From: CAVVFX01 sp963777595
GTDB lineage: Bacteria; Acidobacteriota; Terriglobia; Bryobacterales; Bryobacteraceae
Reading direction: 5' to 3'
NCBI GenBank assembly: GCA_963777595.1
Contig: CAVZRE010000073.1
Coordinates: forward strand, 29,131 to 93,130
DNA length: 64,000 nt
In this document: piece by piece, positions 1 to 9,400 of the stretch
Layout: the number at the start of each line of letters is the position of its first letter
How positions within the stretch are numbered: position 1 is the stretch's first letter
Made by a program: the position numbers and the translations under genes
The notes under the pieces: generated by a model
Told to the model about the DNA's origin: nothing
Databases searched by the model: none
The model's input: only the letters and a program-made list of their open reading frames with translations

Positions 1-1
1 C

Positions 2-1348
2 GGTGAAAACGGTGCGGGCAAATCGACCTTGATGAAGATTGTCGCCGGAATGGTGGAGCGGGATGGCGGTGAAATGCGCTGGAACGGAACGCCCGTCAAC
101 GTCCGCACCCCAGCCGAAGCCTCAGCCATTGGCGTCGCCATGGTTCACCAAGAGTCTCTCCTGGCGCCCCACCTCACAGTAGCGGAAAACATCTTCCTCG
201 GATCCGAGCCGGTAAATCGCCTGGGATGGCTGAGGCGCGGCAGCATGCTACGAAGTGCACAGCGCCTGATTGAGGAACACCATTTTCCTTTAAGTCCCGA
301 ATGGCGTGTCGGACGCTTGAGCCCCGCTGGTAAACAATTGGTCGAGATTTGCCGTGCGCTGCACAACGGGTCCAGTCTGCTCATCTTTGACGAGCCGACA
401 TCCTCCCTCACCATGGCCGAGAGCGCGGAGGTGATGCGCATTGTCAAAGAACTGCGGGACCGAAAGATGGGCGTCATCTACATCACACACCGCCTCGAAG
501 AACTCCGGGCCATCGGAGATCGCGTGACCGTGCTGCGCGACGGACACACCGTGCATGACGGAGCGCTCGCTGCCATCTCGACCGACGAGCTGATTACCCA
601 CATGGTCGGTCGGAAACTGTCGGCGGTCTACCAAAGAGAGAGTTATCCACCGGGAGCCGCGCTGCTTGAGGTGCGGCGACTGAATGTGGGCGCTCGGCTC
701 ATCGATATCTCACTCACCTTGCGCGCAGGCGAAATCGTCGGCATGGCCGGTTTGATCGGAGCCGGACGCACCGAGTTGTGCCGGGCCATCTTCGGCATAG
801 ACCAGCCGGACTCCGGCGAAATTTTGCTCGCTGGCCGCCCTCTTCATGTGAACTCACCGCAAGATGCCGTCGCCGCTGGCATCGCCCTTGTCACCGAGGA
901 CCGCCAGATCACCGGCCTTGCTACCAAGCTGCCAGTCTCGTTCAATATGACACTCGCCAATACCGATCGGATCTGTCGGTGGGGCGTCCTCGATCTCGAG
1001 CGCCAGAACCTCGTGACCGCGGAGTTCCAGAAAAAATTGCGCATCCGCATGGCTGGCCCCAGGCAGCTCGCCGGACGCCTGAGCGGCGGCAATCAACAGA
1101 AAGTGGTGATCGCAAAATGGCTGTTTCGCAATCCGCGGGTATTTCTCTTCGATGAGCCGACCCGGGGCATTGACGTCGGTGCAAAGGTGGAGGTTTTCGA
1201 AGTGATGGATGAATTGGCGCGCTCCGGCGCGGCGGTCCTGATGGTGAGTTCGGAGATGCAGGAACTGCTGCAGGTCGCCGATCGCATCCTCGTCATGAGG
1301 CAGGGACAGATCGCCGGTGAGCTTCCTGGAGCAACCACTCAGGAATGA
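2..1348 (+). CDS. Sugar ABC transporter ATP-binding protein, RbsA-like (5' partial)
   Basis: Cytoplasmic tandem ATPase that would power uptake of a ribose/xylose-type sugar together with the permease at 1382. The window opens inside the first Walker A (GENGAGKST, bases 2-28), so roughly the first 35-40 residues lie outside. The first nucleotide-binding domain continues with Walker B (LLIFDEPTSSL) and the H-loop (ITHR). The second has the degenerate Walker A usual in this family (GLIGAGRTEL), the signature LSGGNQQKV and Walker B VFLFDEPTRGID. That two-domain arrangement with a degenerate second P-loop is the RbsA/XylG/MglA hallmark. It ends 33 bp before the permease, so the two are probably co-transcribed. 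No substrate-binding protein is visible here, so the sugar is unknown. Confidence 0.93.
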   Translation, partial: GENGAGKSTLMKIVAGMVERDGGEMRWNGTPVNVRTPAEASAIGVAMVHQESLLAPHLTVAENIFLGSEPVNRLGWLRRGSMLRSAQRLIEEHHFPLSPEWRVGRLSPAGKQLVEICRALHNGSSLLIFDEPTSSLTMAESAEVMRIVKELRDRKMGVIYITHRLEELRAIGDRVTVLRDGHTVHDGALAAISTDELITHMVGRKLSAVYQRESYPPGAALLEVRRLNVGARLIDISLTLRAGEIVGMAGLIGAGRTELCRAIFGIDQPDSGEILLAGRPLHVNSPQDAVAAGIALVTEDRQITGLATKLPVSFNMTLANTDRICRWGVLDLERQNLVTAEFQKKLRIRMAGPRQLAGRLSGGNQQKVVIAKWLFRNPRVFLFDEPTRGIDVGAKVEVFEVMDELARSGAAVLMVSSEMQELLQVADRILVMRQGQIAGELPGATTQE

Positions 1349-1381
1349 GATCCTGCGCCTCGCGGCCTTGGAGGTGAAGCA

Positions 1382-2361
1382 GTGAGTACGGCCGGAGCGG
1401 CAATCGTGCCGCCGGAACGCCGTGTTTCGCTGCAGAAACTTTTGCCATTCGCCAGCCTCATCATTTTGTTTATAGGTTTGGCGATCGCGTCCCCGCATTT
1501 TCTAACACGCACCAATCTGTCCAGCGTGGTCGCGCCAGACTGCCGTGATCAACATCATGGCGCTCGGAATGACCATCATCATCATCTCCGGTGGCATCGA
1601 CCTTTCGGTGGGCGCGATCCTCGCGATGGGCGGCTTGCTGGGCACCATGGCAATGGCGAAGGGTATGCCCATCATGGTCGGAGTAGCCGTCGGAATTCTG
1701 ACCGGCTTGGGATGCGGATTGCTGAATGGCGCTTTGATCGCGCGCCTCAGGATTGCGCCGTTCATCGTAACTCTCGGCACGCTCGGCATCTTTCGTGGAG
1801 CGACGCTCATCATTTCGAATGGGCTGCCGGTCCATGAGATCCCCCCAGGCTTCTCGTATCTCGGCGAGGGAAATTTTCTCTATGTGCCTTTTGTCCTGTG
1901 GCTGCTGTTACTGTGCGCGGTCGCCGTGCACTTCATTCTGGATCACACCAAGCTCGGACGTTATGCATTCGCTATCGGCAGCAATCCCGCCGCTGCGATT
2001 TACGCGGGCATCCCGGTAAGCGGATACACCATCGCTGTCTATGCAATCGGCGGCATGCTGACTGGGCTCTCCGGAATGATCGAAGCCTCGCGCCTGATGA
2101 CGGGACAACCAACTGCCGGTCAAGGTTATGAACTCCAAGCCATCGCGGCGGTGGTGATTGGCGGCGGAAGTTTGACCGGAGGGGAAGGGAGCGTAGCAGG
2201 AACGTTGATCGGCGCGTTCATCATGGGTCTTGCTTTCGAACGGCAGCGATCTCCTCGGGATTTCGAACTACGTGCAGCAGGTGGTGATCGGCGCAGTGAT
2301 CATCCTCGCAGTGACAGTCGATGAAGTGCGCAAACGCAGAAGCTTGAGCGGAGGCGCGTGA
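1382..2361 (+). CDS. Sugar ABC transporter permease, RbsC-like, with two frameshifts
   Basis: Inner-membrane permease partner of the upstream ATPase. No single frame covers it: residues up to LTRTNLSSVV are read from 1382, the core (NIMALGMTIII, SGGIDLSVGAILAMG, then AVVIGGGSLTGGEGS) is one frame later from about 1535, and the tail (LLSNGSDLLGISNYVQQV then AVIILAVTVDEV) is a further frame later from about 2231, ending at the TGA 2359-2361. Each change equals one extra base. The joined product is about 325 residues, normal for RbsC, with its conserved GGIDLSVG and GG(S/T)xxxGGxGS motifs intact. Because all three pieces keep good coding sense, sequencing error is more likely than decay. A genuinely inactive permease cannot be excluded. 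Confidence 0.85.
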
Positions 2362-2424
2362 CGTTGCGCCGCGTCCGAACGTATGCTCCACGATTTCGAG
2401 TTGCCCTCTTCATGCTCGGCACAT

Positions 2425-2450
2425 AAAAAAGGCCCCGGCGAACCGGGGCC
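2425..2450 (-). terminator. Rho-independent terminator of the Lys/Ala micro-gene
   Basis: A perfect 8-bp GC stem (GGCCCCGG / CCGGGGCC) with a 4-base loop lies at 2431-2450. Read on the minus strand it is followed by six T residues (2425-2430), so it best serves the micro-gene at 2487-2549. On the plus strand only three T residues follow, so termination of the sugar-permease transcript would be weaker. Confidence 0.85.
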
Positions 2451-2486
2451 TTTAGTTAAATCTGCGTCCTGTCTGGAACGCCGCGG

Positions 2487-2549
2487 CTACTTCTTTTTCT
2501 TCGGAGCAGCTTTCTTCTTTGCGGCGGCTTTCTTGGCTGCGTTCTTCAT
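2487..2549 (-). CDS. Lys/Ala-rich micro-protein, 20 residues
   Basis: The ATG at 2549 is preceded on the minus strand by a strong Shine-Dalgarno (AGGGAG, 8 nt upstream), and TAG is at 2489-2487. The peptide has 10 Lys, 7 Ala, one each of Met, Asn and Pro, arranged as runs of Ala alternating with growing runs of Lys and ending PKKKK. It has no hydrophobic segment, so it is probably cytoplasmic. The composition resembles the tails of bacterial histone H1-like or HU-like proteins, which suggests nucleic-acid or other polyanion binding; that is inference. A sigma70-like promoter, a leader hairpin and a strong terminator frame it, so it has its own complete transcription unit. The alternative is that the transcript acts as a small RNA and the ORF is incidental, but the well-placed ribosome site argues against this. 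Confidence 0.7.
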   Translation of the reverse strand: MKNAAKKAAAKKKAAPKKKK

Positions 2550-2576
2550 TGATGTGATTCTCCCTAACATCAAATT

Positions 2577-2597
2577 TTGCGATTTGAAAAATCGCAA
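2577..2597 (-). promoter_or_regulatory. Hairpin in the leader of the micro-gene
   Basis: A perfect 9-bp inverted repeat (TTGCGATTT / AAATCGCAA) with a 3-base loop sits at the predicted 5' end of the micro-gene transcript, about 28 nt ahead of the start codon. It could stabilise the mRNA 5' end or act as a protein site. It does not sequester the ribosome site. Confidence 0.55.
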
Positions 2598-2606
2598 TGT
2601 GATTCA

Positions 2607-2636
2607 TATATAAGAGTTCTTCGCGAAGAAAGTCAA
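2607..2636 (-). promoter_or_regulatory. Sigma70-like promoter with a palindromic spacer, for the micro-gene
   Basis: Read on the minus strand, TTGACT (2636-2631) is separated by 17 bp from TTATAT (2613-2608), or by 18 bp from TATATA. The spacer contains a perfect 14-bp palindrome (TTCTTCGCGAAGAA, 2617-2630), placed where a repressor could occlude polymerase. Transcription would start near 2600. Confidence 0.6.
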
Positions 2637-2639
2637 GAG

Positions 2640-3065
2640 AAAAATGTAGAGGCCCTCCACTGAAGGTTTGTACCCTGCCCGAATCAAGGCTTGCGGCACT
2701 CGTCGGACACCATCGCAGACGCAGTTTGATCCCCTTGGTCTCACGGCGCAGGCGACTCGGATGTCGATTCTCGACCAACAGGAACCGTTGCATTTCACCA
2801 TCTCGTTACCACAAGAGATCGATCTCTTCAGATCCGTCGCTCGTGATCTCCGTCTCGTGAGTTCAAGCGTTGCCGCTGGCTGCTGGAATTTCTCCGCGTC
2901 CTTTTTGCAGGCATCTTTGTGATGGAGCCGATTCGTCTCGACTCACCACCTCGCCCTCGCTTCGTCTGAGACGCGAAGAAAATTTCCGCCGCAAATCACG
3001 AGCGCCGGTCCTTCACGATTTCAAAGTTGTGCCGCGAAACTCTCCGGCTTTTCGGTCAGCGTCGT
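2640..3065. other. Intergenic stretch without recognisable gene
   Basis: About 425 bp between the promoter of the micro-gene and the stop of the secreted protein at 3066. The short open frames have no ribosome site and no coding character. I see no RNA gene or repeat, other than a 12-mer (CTCCACTGAAGG, near 2653) that recurs near 4078. Confidence 0.5.
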
Positions 3066-3869
3066 CTAACGCAAAATCTTAACCGTGAAATCCAGCGTCT
3101 GGTTCGTCGGTGAAATGCTGATCTGCAAAGGCACGTTGTGCGCTGGAGTCTCCGGACGCACCGTCAGAGTGAGCACCGCAGTCTCGTTGCCCTTCAGTTC
3201 AGTCTTGTCGAAGCTCGCGCTGATCCCTGTCTCCGACAGCGCTTTGGTCGGACAGGTAATGGAAAGTGAAGCCAATCCCGGCAGCGTGTTAGTCACTCTG
3301 AGCGTCTGAGGTTGGCTTGCGGAGAGCTCCACATGAGTGCGATCGAGCTTCAGCGCCGATTGCAACGCGGCGATTGAAATCGTCGGCATGGTCGGCATCG
3401 CAGCCGCTTTAACGCCCCCGGTGTCCGGAGGAGTTTTCACATCGCCAAACGGTGTGTGCCGGGAAGCCTCTTTGTTGTAATACCAGCACCACTTCCCGTT
3501 CTCTATTTTCCAAAAGCTGGCAAATGGCATGTCCATGATCTTGCCGCCAGCCCAGGCAAGCAGTACGGGCATGGCCCCGACGACGACCGCCTTCGCCTTT
3601 GTAAAGTTGTCGGAATATTCGATGTTGCCGATTTTGAACCCATGGAGCTCCGGCTTGCTCAAAGCATAGAAATCATCCTTCGACTCTTCTGCGACGAGCT
3701 GTTCGGCTTGACGGTACTTGGCAGCTACATGGTCGTCATAAAACTCCTTGATTCGCGCTCGTAGCGCATCGTCCACATCTTGCGGCGGCTTGTCCAGCTT
3801 CTGGTCAGGAACCGGAGTCTGTGCTGGAAGAATCAGCGCGAGGAGGAAAAATGTCAGGAGGCGATACAT
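3066..3869 (-). CDS. Secreted hypothetical protein
   Basis: 267 residues with an N-terminal signal peptide (MYRLLTFFLLALILPAQ, cleavage expected after the AQ). A helical segment follows (about residues 30-70: ALRARIKEFYDDHVAAKYRQ). Next is a compact region (about 75-150) with two tryptophan-rich strands around MPFASFWKIENGKWCWYY, and a C-terminal beta-rich part (about 180-267) with the character of an immunoglobulin-like or archaeal-sulfide-type fold (LKGNETAVLTLTV). I do not recognise the family; the middle looks NTF2-like in helix/strand order but that is a guess. It sits alone on the minus strand with no operon partner. Confidence 0.75.
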   Translation of the reverse strand: MYRLLTFFLLALILPAQTPVPDQKLDKPPQDVDDALRARIKEFYDDHVAAKYRQAEQLVAEESKDDFYALSKPELHGFKIGNIEYSDNFTKAKAVVVGAMPVLLAWAGGKIMDMPFASFWKIENGKWCWYYNKEASRHTPFGDVKTPPDTGGVKAAAMPTMPTISIAALQSALKLDRTHVELSASQPQTLRVTNTLPGLASLSITCPTKALSETGISASFDKTELKGNETAVLTLTVRPETPAHNVPLQISISPTNQTLDFTVKILR

Positions 3870-4207
3870 AGGACTATCAACAATAATTCTAACGAATGCC
3901 GCATACGATAGGTTGCCTCAAGGAAAGGAATGCCGAATGGAAAACCAGGGGATTGGCCTCAGGGTGTGGATCTTGGATCTCGCTCGATCCTGCCGTGGTG
4001 GCAACGTGGGGATATCAGAGCTCAATCGGGATAGGGAAACTTTCGCGGCTCTTCCCTCCCCTCCGACCCTGTCAAGCTCCACTGAAGGGATGGCGGGCGC
4101 ATGGCCAGCCATGAGAGGCGCTTACTACTCTTCACGATCGCGGTCCACGCGTTCGGCTCATACCCTCGCTTCTTTTCACCTTCGAGCCGTCGAACATGCT
4201 CGGCACA
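3870..4207. other. Intergenic stretch without recognisable gene
   Basis: Upstream of the secreted protein and downstream of the terminator of the next minus-strand gene. No convincing frame, RNA gene or promoter was found. It ends with the 13-mer CATGCTCGGCACA (about 4195-4207), which also abuts the terminator at 2425. Confidence 0.5.
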
Positions 4208-4241
4208 ACAAAAAAAGGGAGGAGCCGGAGCTCCTCCCTTT
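4208..4241 (-). terminator. Rho-independent terminator
   Basis: A perfect 12-bp stem (AAAGGGAGGAGC / GCTCCTCCCTTT) with a 4-base loop lies at 4214-4241. On the minus strand it is followed by a run of T (4213-4208). It lies 24 bp past the stop of the gene at 4265-6036 and is its obvious terminator. Confidence 0.9.
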
Positions 4242-4264
4242 CAACAACCTACTAGCTAAACAAA

Positions 4265-6036
4265 CTACTGGTTGAGGCCTTCACCACCACCCGCAACTCC
4301 AGTGAGGTGAGCATCGCTGGCGTTACGAACGTTGGAAGTACCGGCGGCGGAGGGCTGCAGGGCAGGCGTCGGGATAACCGAAGCCAGGTAGCCTTGCGAC
4401 AGACCGCGACCAGGCTGACCGTAGCCATCGCTGATGAAGGCGAAGCCGTGGCCAAACTGGAAGTTACAAACGGCAATCATGTAACCCTGGAAGCCGGCCG
4501 CTGCGGACGACACCAAGTTTGTATAAGCACTGCCGGATGCAATCGACGGAGTGGTTGTCGCGGTTCCCGCGGCTGGGCCACTACCATACCAGTTGAGTGT
4601 GCAAGTACCATTCTGAGCCGCCGTACCGAACGGATCAGTAGAGGTGTTAGCAATTTCGAAGCCGGTGTCAAACCCAGCCTGATTGGTCATGAAGGTGAAC
4701 AATAGGTCAGTCTGGCAAGCGGAGATCGTGATGATCGGCGTCAACACCGAGGTGTCGGCAAACCTTGGAATACCGAACGTCGGATTGAGGTTCGTGATTT
4801 CAGCGGACGTCGGAGCGTAGGTCGCGGATACGAGAATCGAACCAACGGCCGGGGTGCTCGGCGGCGTGTAAGCGTAAATGACCGTCACCGGGACGAAGAA
4901 CGTGTCGATGGCGATGGGCTGCTGAGTGATGACCTGATAGGTAACCGAACCCGAGGTGGACAGCGTGATTGCGCTGCCGGCCAGAGAGAACGAACCTGTG
5001 TCACCGCCCGTGGTTGCCTGCGCAGAGCTTGCCTGCGTACCAGTGCAAGTCGCGGCGCCGCAAATCGTGACCGGAAGAGTAAGGGTCACGCCTGCGGGAA
5101 TGTTGCTGAAGTTAACACGGATGCGAGTGGCGGAGTCGGCCATACCAGGCGTGTTACCCAACGAATTCGTGAAGGAAACGAGTGGGAAGAAGCGTCTGCG
5201 ATTCCGTGTTGATGTTACCGGAATACCACGCGCCAGGAGTGTTATTATTCGCAGCTGTCCCCGTTGTCGACCCAAATGGAGGGATCGGGCCGGTGACGAC
5301 TGCAGGCGACTTGAACGCAGTCTGAACGAGTTCCTTGATCTGCAGAGTGCTGACGATCGTGCCAGCTGGTGCCCGTCGATGTGCACTGTGAGAAGCTGTA
5401 AGGCACGCTCTGGTTCGTCGATGAAGTCAAAGATACGCTTAAGCTCGACTGAGCAACGCCCAGGACCAGGCTGCCCTGGTTCTGAATCGGGAAGGTTCCC
5501 AGAACGGTACCGCTGATGAAAGTACCGGCTGCTACCGTATTCGCGTTCAAACGAACGTTGGTGATGCGCAACTGAAATGCGTTGTTGTTCGGCTGACCGG
5601 TCGGCAATGTGAAGTTGGTAAACACCAAAGCTCCATTCTGCAGGAAGCCTTGTGCCGGAGCAAATGTGCTTCCGCAGGTCACGCCATACGTGGGAGAACT
5701 GCCTGTCGTCGACGTACAATCGTCGATTAACAGCGCGGCTTCCGTTGGGATGCTGGACGGGACGGTTGTTCCCGAATATAGCTGGCGGCTCGTGATCGAA
5801 GTCCCGCTCACATACAGTGAAACTGTCTGTGCTGCGGTCTGGGATCCGACCGGAGTGCCCGTGCACTGGATGAATAATGTCGCCTGCCGGCTCCGTAATG
5901 ACCTTCCTGCCGCATGAGTTGGCTGGTTGGCTACAAACGCCGTACAGTTAGGACCTGCGCGCTTGCCGGTACCGCTGCGCCAATAATCATGACGAGCGCC
6001 GGCAAACACAAAAAACATCTTGCGAAAATCTGCCAT
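4265..6036 (-). CDS. Secreted hypothetical protein, multiply frameshifted
   Basis: The start is the ATG at 6036 with a strong Shine-Dalgarno (AAGGAGAAGGAA). The product begins MADFRKMFFVFAGA and, after a one-base frame change, continues VMIIGAAVPASAQ, a clear signal peptide. Coding sense then hops frames: CTAFVANQPT, then RQEG, then ITEPAGDII, then a long run from IQCTGTPVGSQ to FSQCTSTGTS. From about 5355 it continues as TIVSTLQIKELVQTAFKSP, and from about 5190 the frame giving LVSFTNSLGNTPG runs intact to TAG at 4265. At least six indels are needed. The whole is a roughly 585-residue exported beta-rich protein. The 'QEG...TEPAGDI..QCTG' start is a pattern I associate with uncharacterised acidobacterial exoproteins, with no known function. 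It could be a pseudogene, but retained codon sense in each segment favours sequence errors. Confidence 0.6.
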
Positions 6037-6311
6037 TTCCTTCTCCTTGAAATTGTCGTGTGTGAATCGGTCGAAGTTCTCTTTCAACCTGAGCCTCAAG
6101 CTACAACAAAAATCTTGCTGTACAACCGGGGAACTTCTCCGTGTCGGGCGGAGTAACCGGAAATCCTCAAGTGGGCGGCCGGGCCGTACAAATCTATCCT
6201 CCGATGGGCTTAGTCCAGCCTGATTTAGGCCGGATCATCTACATGTTTAACAACTTAAAACCCACCGGATCAATATCAAAATTCCGAGCGGGACAGGATC
6301 GCAGAACACTT

Positions 6312-6341
6312 ATTGTTAACGAAGAAATCCAATGTTGTCAA
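6312..6341 (-). promoter_or_regulatory. Candidate sigma70 promoter with a long leader
   Basis: On the minus strand a consensus TTGACA (6341-6336) is followed after 17-18 bp by a weak -10 (TAACAA or AACAAT, about 6318-6312). It points at the gene starting at 6036 and implies a leader of about 270 nt. I could not assign that leader (6037-6305) to a riboswitch class. Confidence 0.4.
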
Positions 6342-6463
6342 TAAAATTCTTTTACAATTACAAATGTCCTGCGATGCAGTACACCTTCCACCGCTCTTAG
6401 CCCTTCAACAATAACGTTTCGGGCTGCAAGTGTCAATCGTTTGACCGCCGGATTGAGAAATTT

Positions 6464-9400
6464 TCATTGAATTGCTACGCTTACCGTGTTACTTACTACG
6501 CCAGCTGCTTTTATTGCCAGACTACAGACTGGTCCCCGGAGAGGTTCCTCCGGGTATGGGCACATTAACCTGATAAAGTCCGATGAACCCAGGAGTTAAA
6601 CCCGAAAATGCCACAGGAAGTTCCACTGAGTTCAAAAGAGCTGTTACCGTACTCACAGTGACGTTCAAATTACCTTGCGCTTGCACCGCCCCCAGATTAG
6701 TGCAATATATCGTCAATACATCGCCCCGGTTTGCCGGAGTTCCCAGATCATTTAGTGTCCCGCTTTGGTTAATCACTGCGCCCACAGTCCGTGTACCCGT
6801 GGTTGCTCCGCTCTCATTTGCCACCACGAATATCCCCGGCGCGGCTTGGCTGATCAACACTGGCTGCGTCGCCGTTCCCCACGCGGATTGTACCGTCACC
6901 GAATAATTTCCAGGCGCCAGATCGGCCGGTACCTGGCCATTCAGTTGAAAATCGCTCTGCAGGATCAGGCTCGCGCTCTCGCTGCCGAACGTCACGGTGG
7001 TCTTCGTCGCAGGTCCCGATAGCCCGCCGCCAAAAATGCTAAACAGCCCGCCCGGCGCCAGACCCGATGCAAACGTCGCGGCATTGAGAACCCCGTTCGC
7101 CGTGAAAGCAGCAACCTCGGGCGCAATCGTCAACGTCCCCGATGAGTTGAACGCCAACGCATAGGCAGCCGAGGATGACGCCGATAACCCCTTGTCCAAC
7201 CCGGCGCCCTCTATATAAGCAAGGTAGGGATTCGATGCCGTAAGGTCCGCCTGGTACGCCGGACTCGATCCGCTGCAATAGACGAACCTTGAAGAACGGA
7301 GCGTCACCGAAATGGTCGAGCCGATCGTCCCTGAGTCGGGTATTTCCAACTGCGTTCCGCAAGCGCCGCTCGCCGATTGGATGTCGAGCGACACACCCCC
7401 CGCCGAAACCAGGGGTTGCGATACCGCCCCCAGAACGAAAGAACTCGTCGGAGGCCGTTGCACGACGATTTGCGCCGCCGAAGTGATCGTTCCCCGCCAC
7501 GTATTACTGCCCACCGGAAAACCGTTCAGGTAGTCGTTCATATTGGTGCGCGCCAGTACCGGATTCGGATCGTTCAAAACCAGGCTGCCATCGCTATTCA
7601 CTCCCGTCACCACCACCGTCGATCCCCCTACAGGGTTACCATTCGCTGTCAGCGAAAGAAACGCCAGAACCGGAGATCCGCCCGCCACCAGTGCCTGAAT
7701 TGGACCGCTATAAGACCCGGAGGCATCGGGACTCACCACGGTAATATCCGTCAATCCACCCGTGAATCCACTCAAACGCCACAGATTAACAATCTGCTGG
7801 CCGCTGGCTGCATTGGTCAGAAACCCGTCGCATCCGCTCCCGCAATTCGCCAGATACTTGTTCAGCGTGTCGCTCGTGGCCTGACCATTGGGCGCCCCGA
7901 TCTGGCCCGCATTCTGATAAAAAGCGAGCACCATGGCCGCGGAAGTCACCAGCGCGCCCTGTTGGGAGATCAGCGCGGGTCCAGCCCCTAGCGCATTCTG
8001 GCTCACCGCAGTCATCGCGGGAACACTCAGAGCCGCAGCGGCGATCGCTTGAGCGCCAAACGTTACGTACTGGCCCAAAGCTTGAGCCGTAACCTCGGCA
8101 ATTCCCACGGACGACGGCAGGCGCAGTGTCGTGGACGCCAGACCATTCGAATCCGTCGTCGCCGACGCGACCGATATCGTCGCTCCTGGAGATGCGATGA
8201 AGGCGACGGCAACTCCCGGAATCGGATTGCCGCTCGAATCCTTTACAACAACCTGTAGAGGCAGAGGTAATAACGCGCTGACACCCGCCGACTGTGAGTT
8301 ACCCTGCACGATAGCAAGCTTCGCCCCTAAACTCGCCGTCGACTGGATCGAGAACGATCCCGAGGCAGTCACACCCGCTGCATCCGCAGCTTGCAGGTTG
8401 ATCGTCCCCACCGTCGCCGAAGTCGGTATAACATAATTCCACGTAAACGCTCCCAGCGGAACAGTGACGGTGAAACTCGGCTGATTCGTCACCGAAATGG
8501 TAACCGTATCGCCGTTCGAGAATCCTGAGACGGTGAGTTGCAACCGGCTGCCCGGCACACCTGACGCTGGGAAAGCCGAAATTGCCGGCGTTCGCGGATT
8601 AGGATGACCCACCGCAACCGCCGCTCCCGAAGTGTAGGAGATAGAGCCGTTCTCAAAAGTTTGACTGTAAACCGTACCCGACAGCGTCTGGTCGCTTAAA
8701 GGGGCTCCATACGATCCCGCGGGTCCTCCCAGCGAGTTGTACAGCGCCAGAATCTGTCCGCTCACCGCGTACGTGCCGCCACTGTGCTGCCCGCTCGTGA
8801 TGGCGAAGATGGTTCCGTTTTGAAATGGTTGCTGCTGCCCTGTCTCGCCGAGCGCCGTCGAAAAGACCGAAACCGCCGCGGTCGGTAGTCCCAAAATTCC
8901 AGTCTCATATCCAAGGCTGGACCACTTGGTCAGGATCGGCGCCTGAACGACGAACGCCGGACTTCCTGCGATCGCCGCGTTCTGGAATAACTGCCGTCCT
9001 GCCGCAGTCACGTCCGACGTGGGATACCCGACCGTACCGGAAGGTCCTCCCGCATTTTGATAAGTCGTCAGAATCGCGCCGCTCACCACGTAAGCGAGTG
9101 GGCTGCTATTCGCCTCCGCTACCAGAATCGACTGCGTCGATCCCACCGGCGTCATCGTCTGGACATACCCGTTCCCCACTACCTGCGCCGCGGCGGCGAT
9201 CGGTTGACTCACCGTCAACTGGTTGCGCGACAGCGCATCCTGGAAAGCGGTTTGAACCGCGGCCGGAGCGCCGTAGCCGATCGTGCAGCACGGCGCGTTT
9301 ACCGTAATCGGTAGAGCCGTACTGACCACCCCGCCGACAGTTGCGGTGACGTTCGACGTGCCTCCTCCTATGCCTTTCACCGTAGCGGTCATTCCGTTCG

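Noticed and set aside
1382..2361. Calling the first sugar permease a true pseudogene
   Set aside because: All three segments are conserved and the indels resemble those in housekeeping genes of this window, so error is the simpler view.
6037..6305. A known riboswitch in the long leader of the 4265-6036 gene
   Set aside because: No conserved core of any class I can recall was found by eye.
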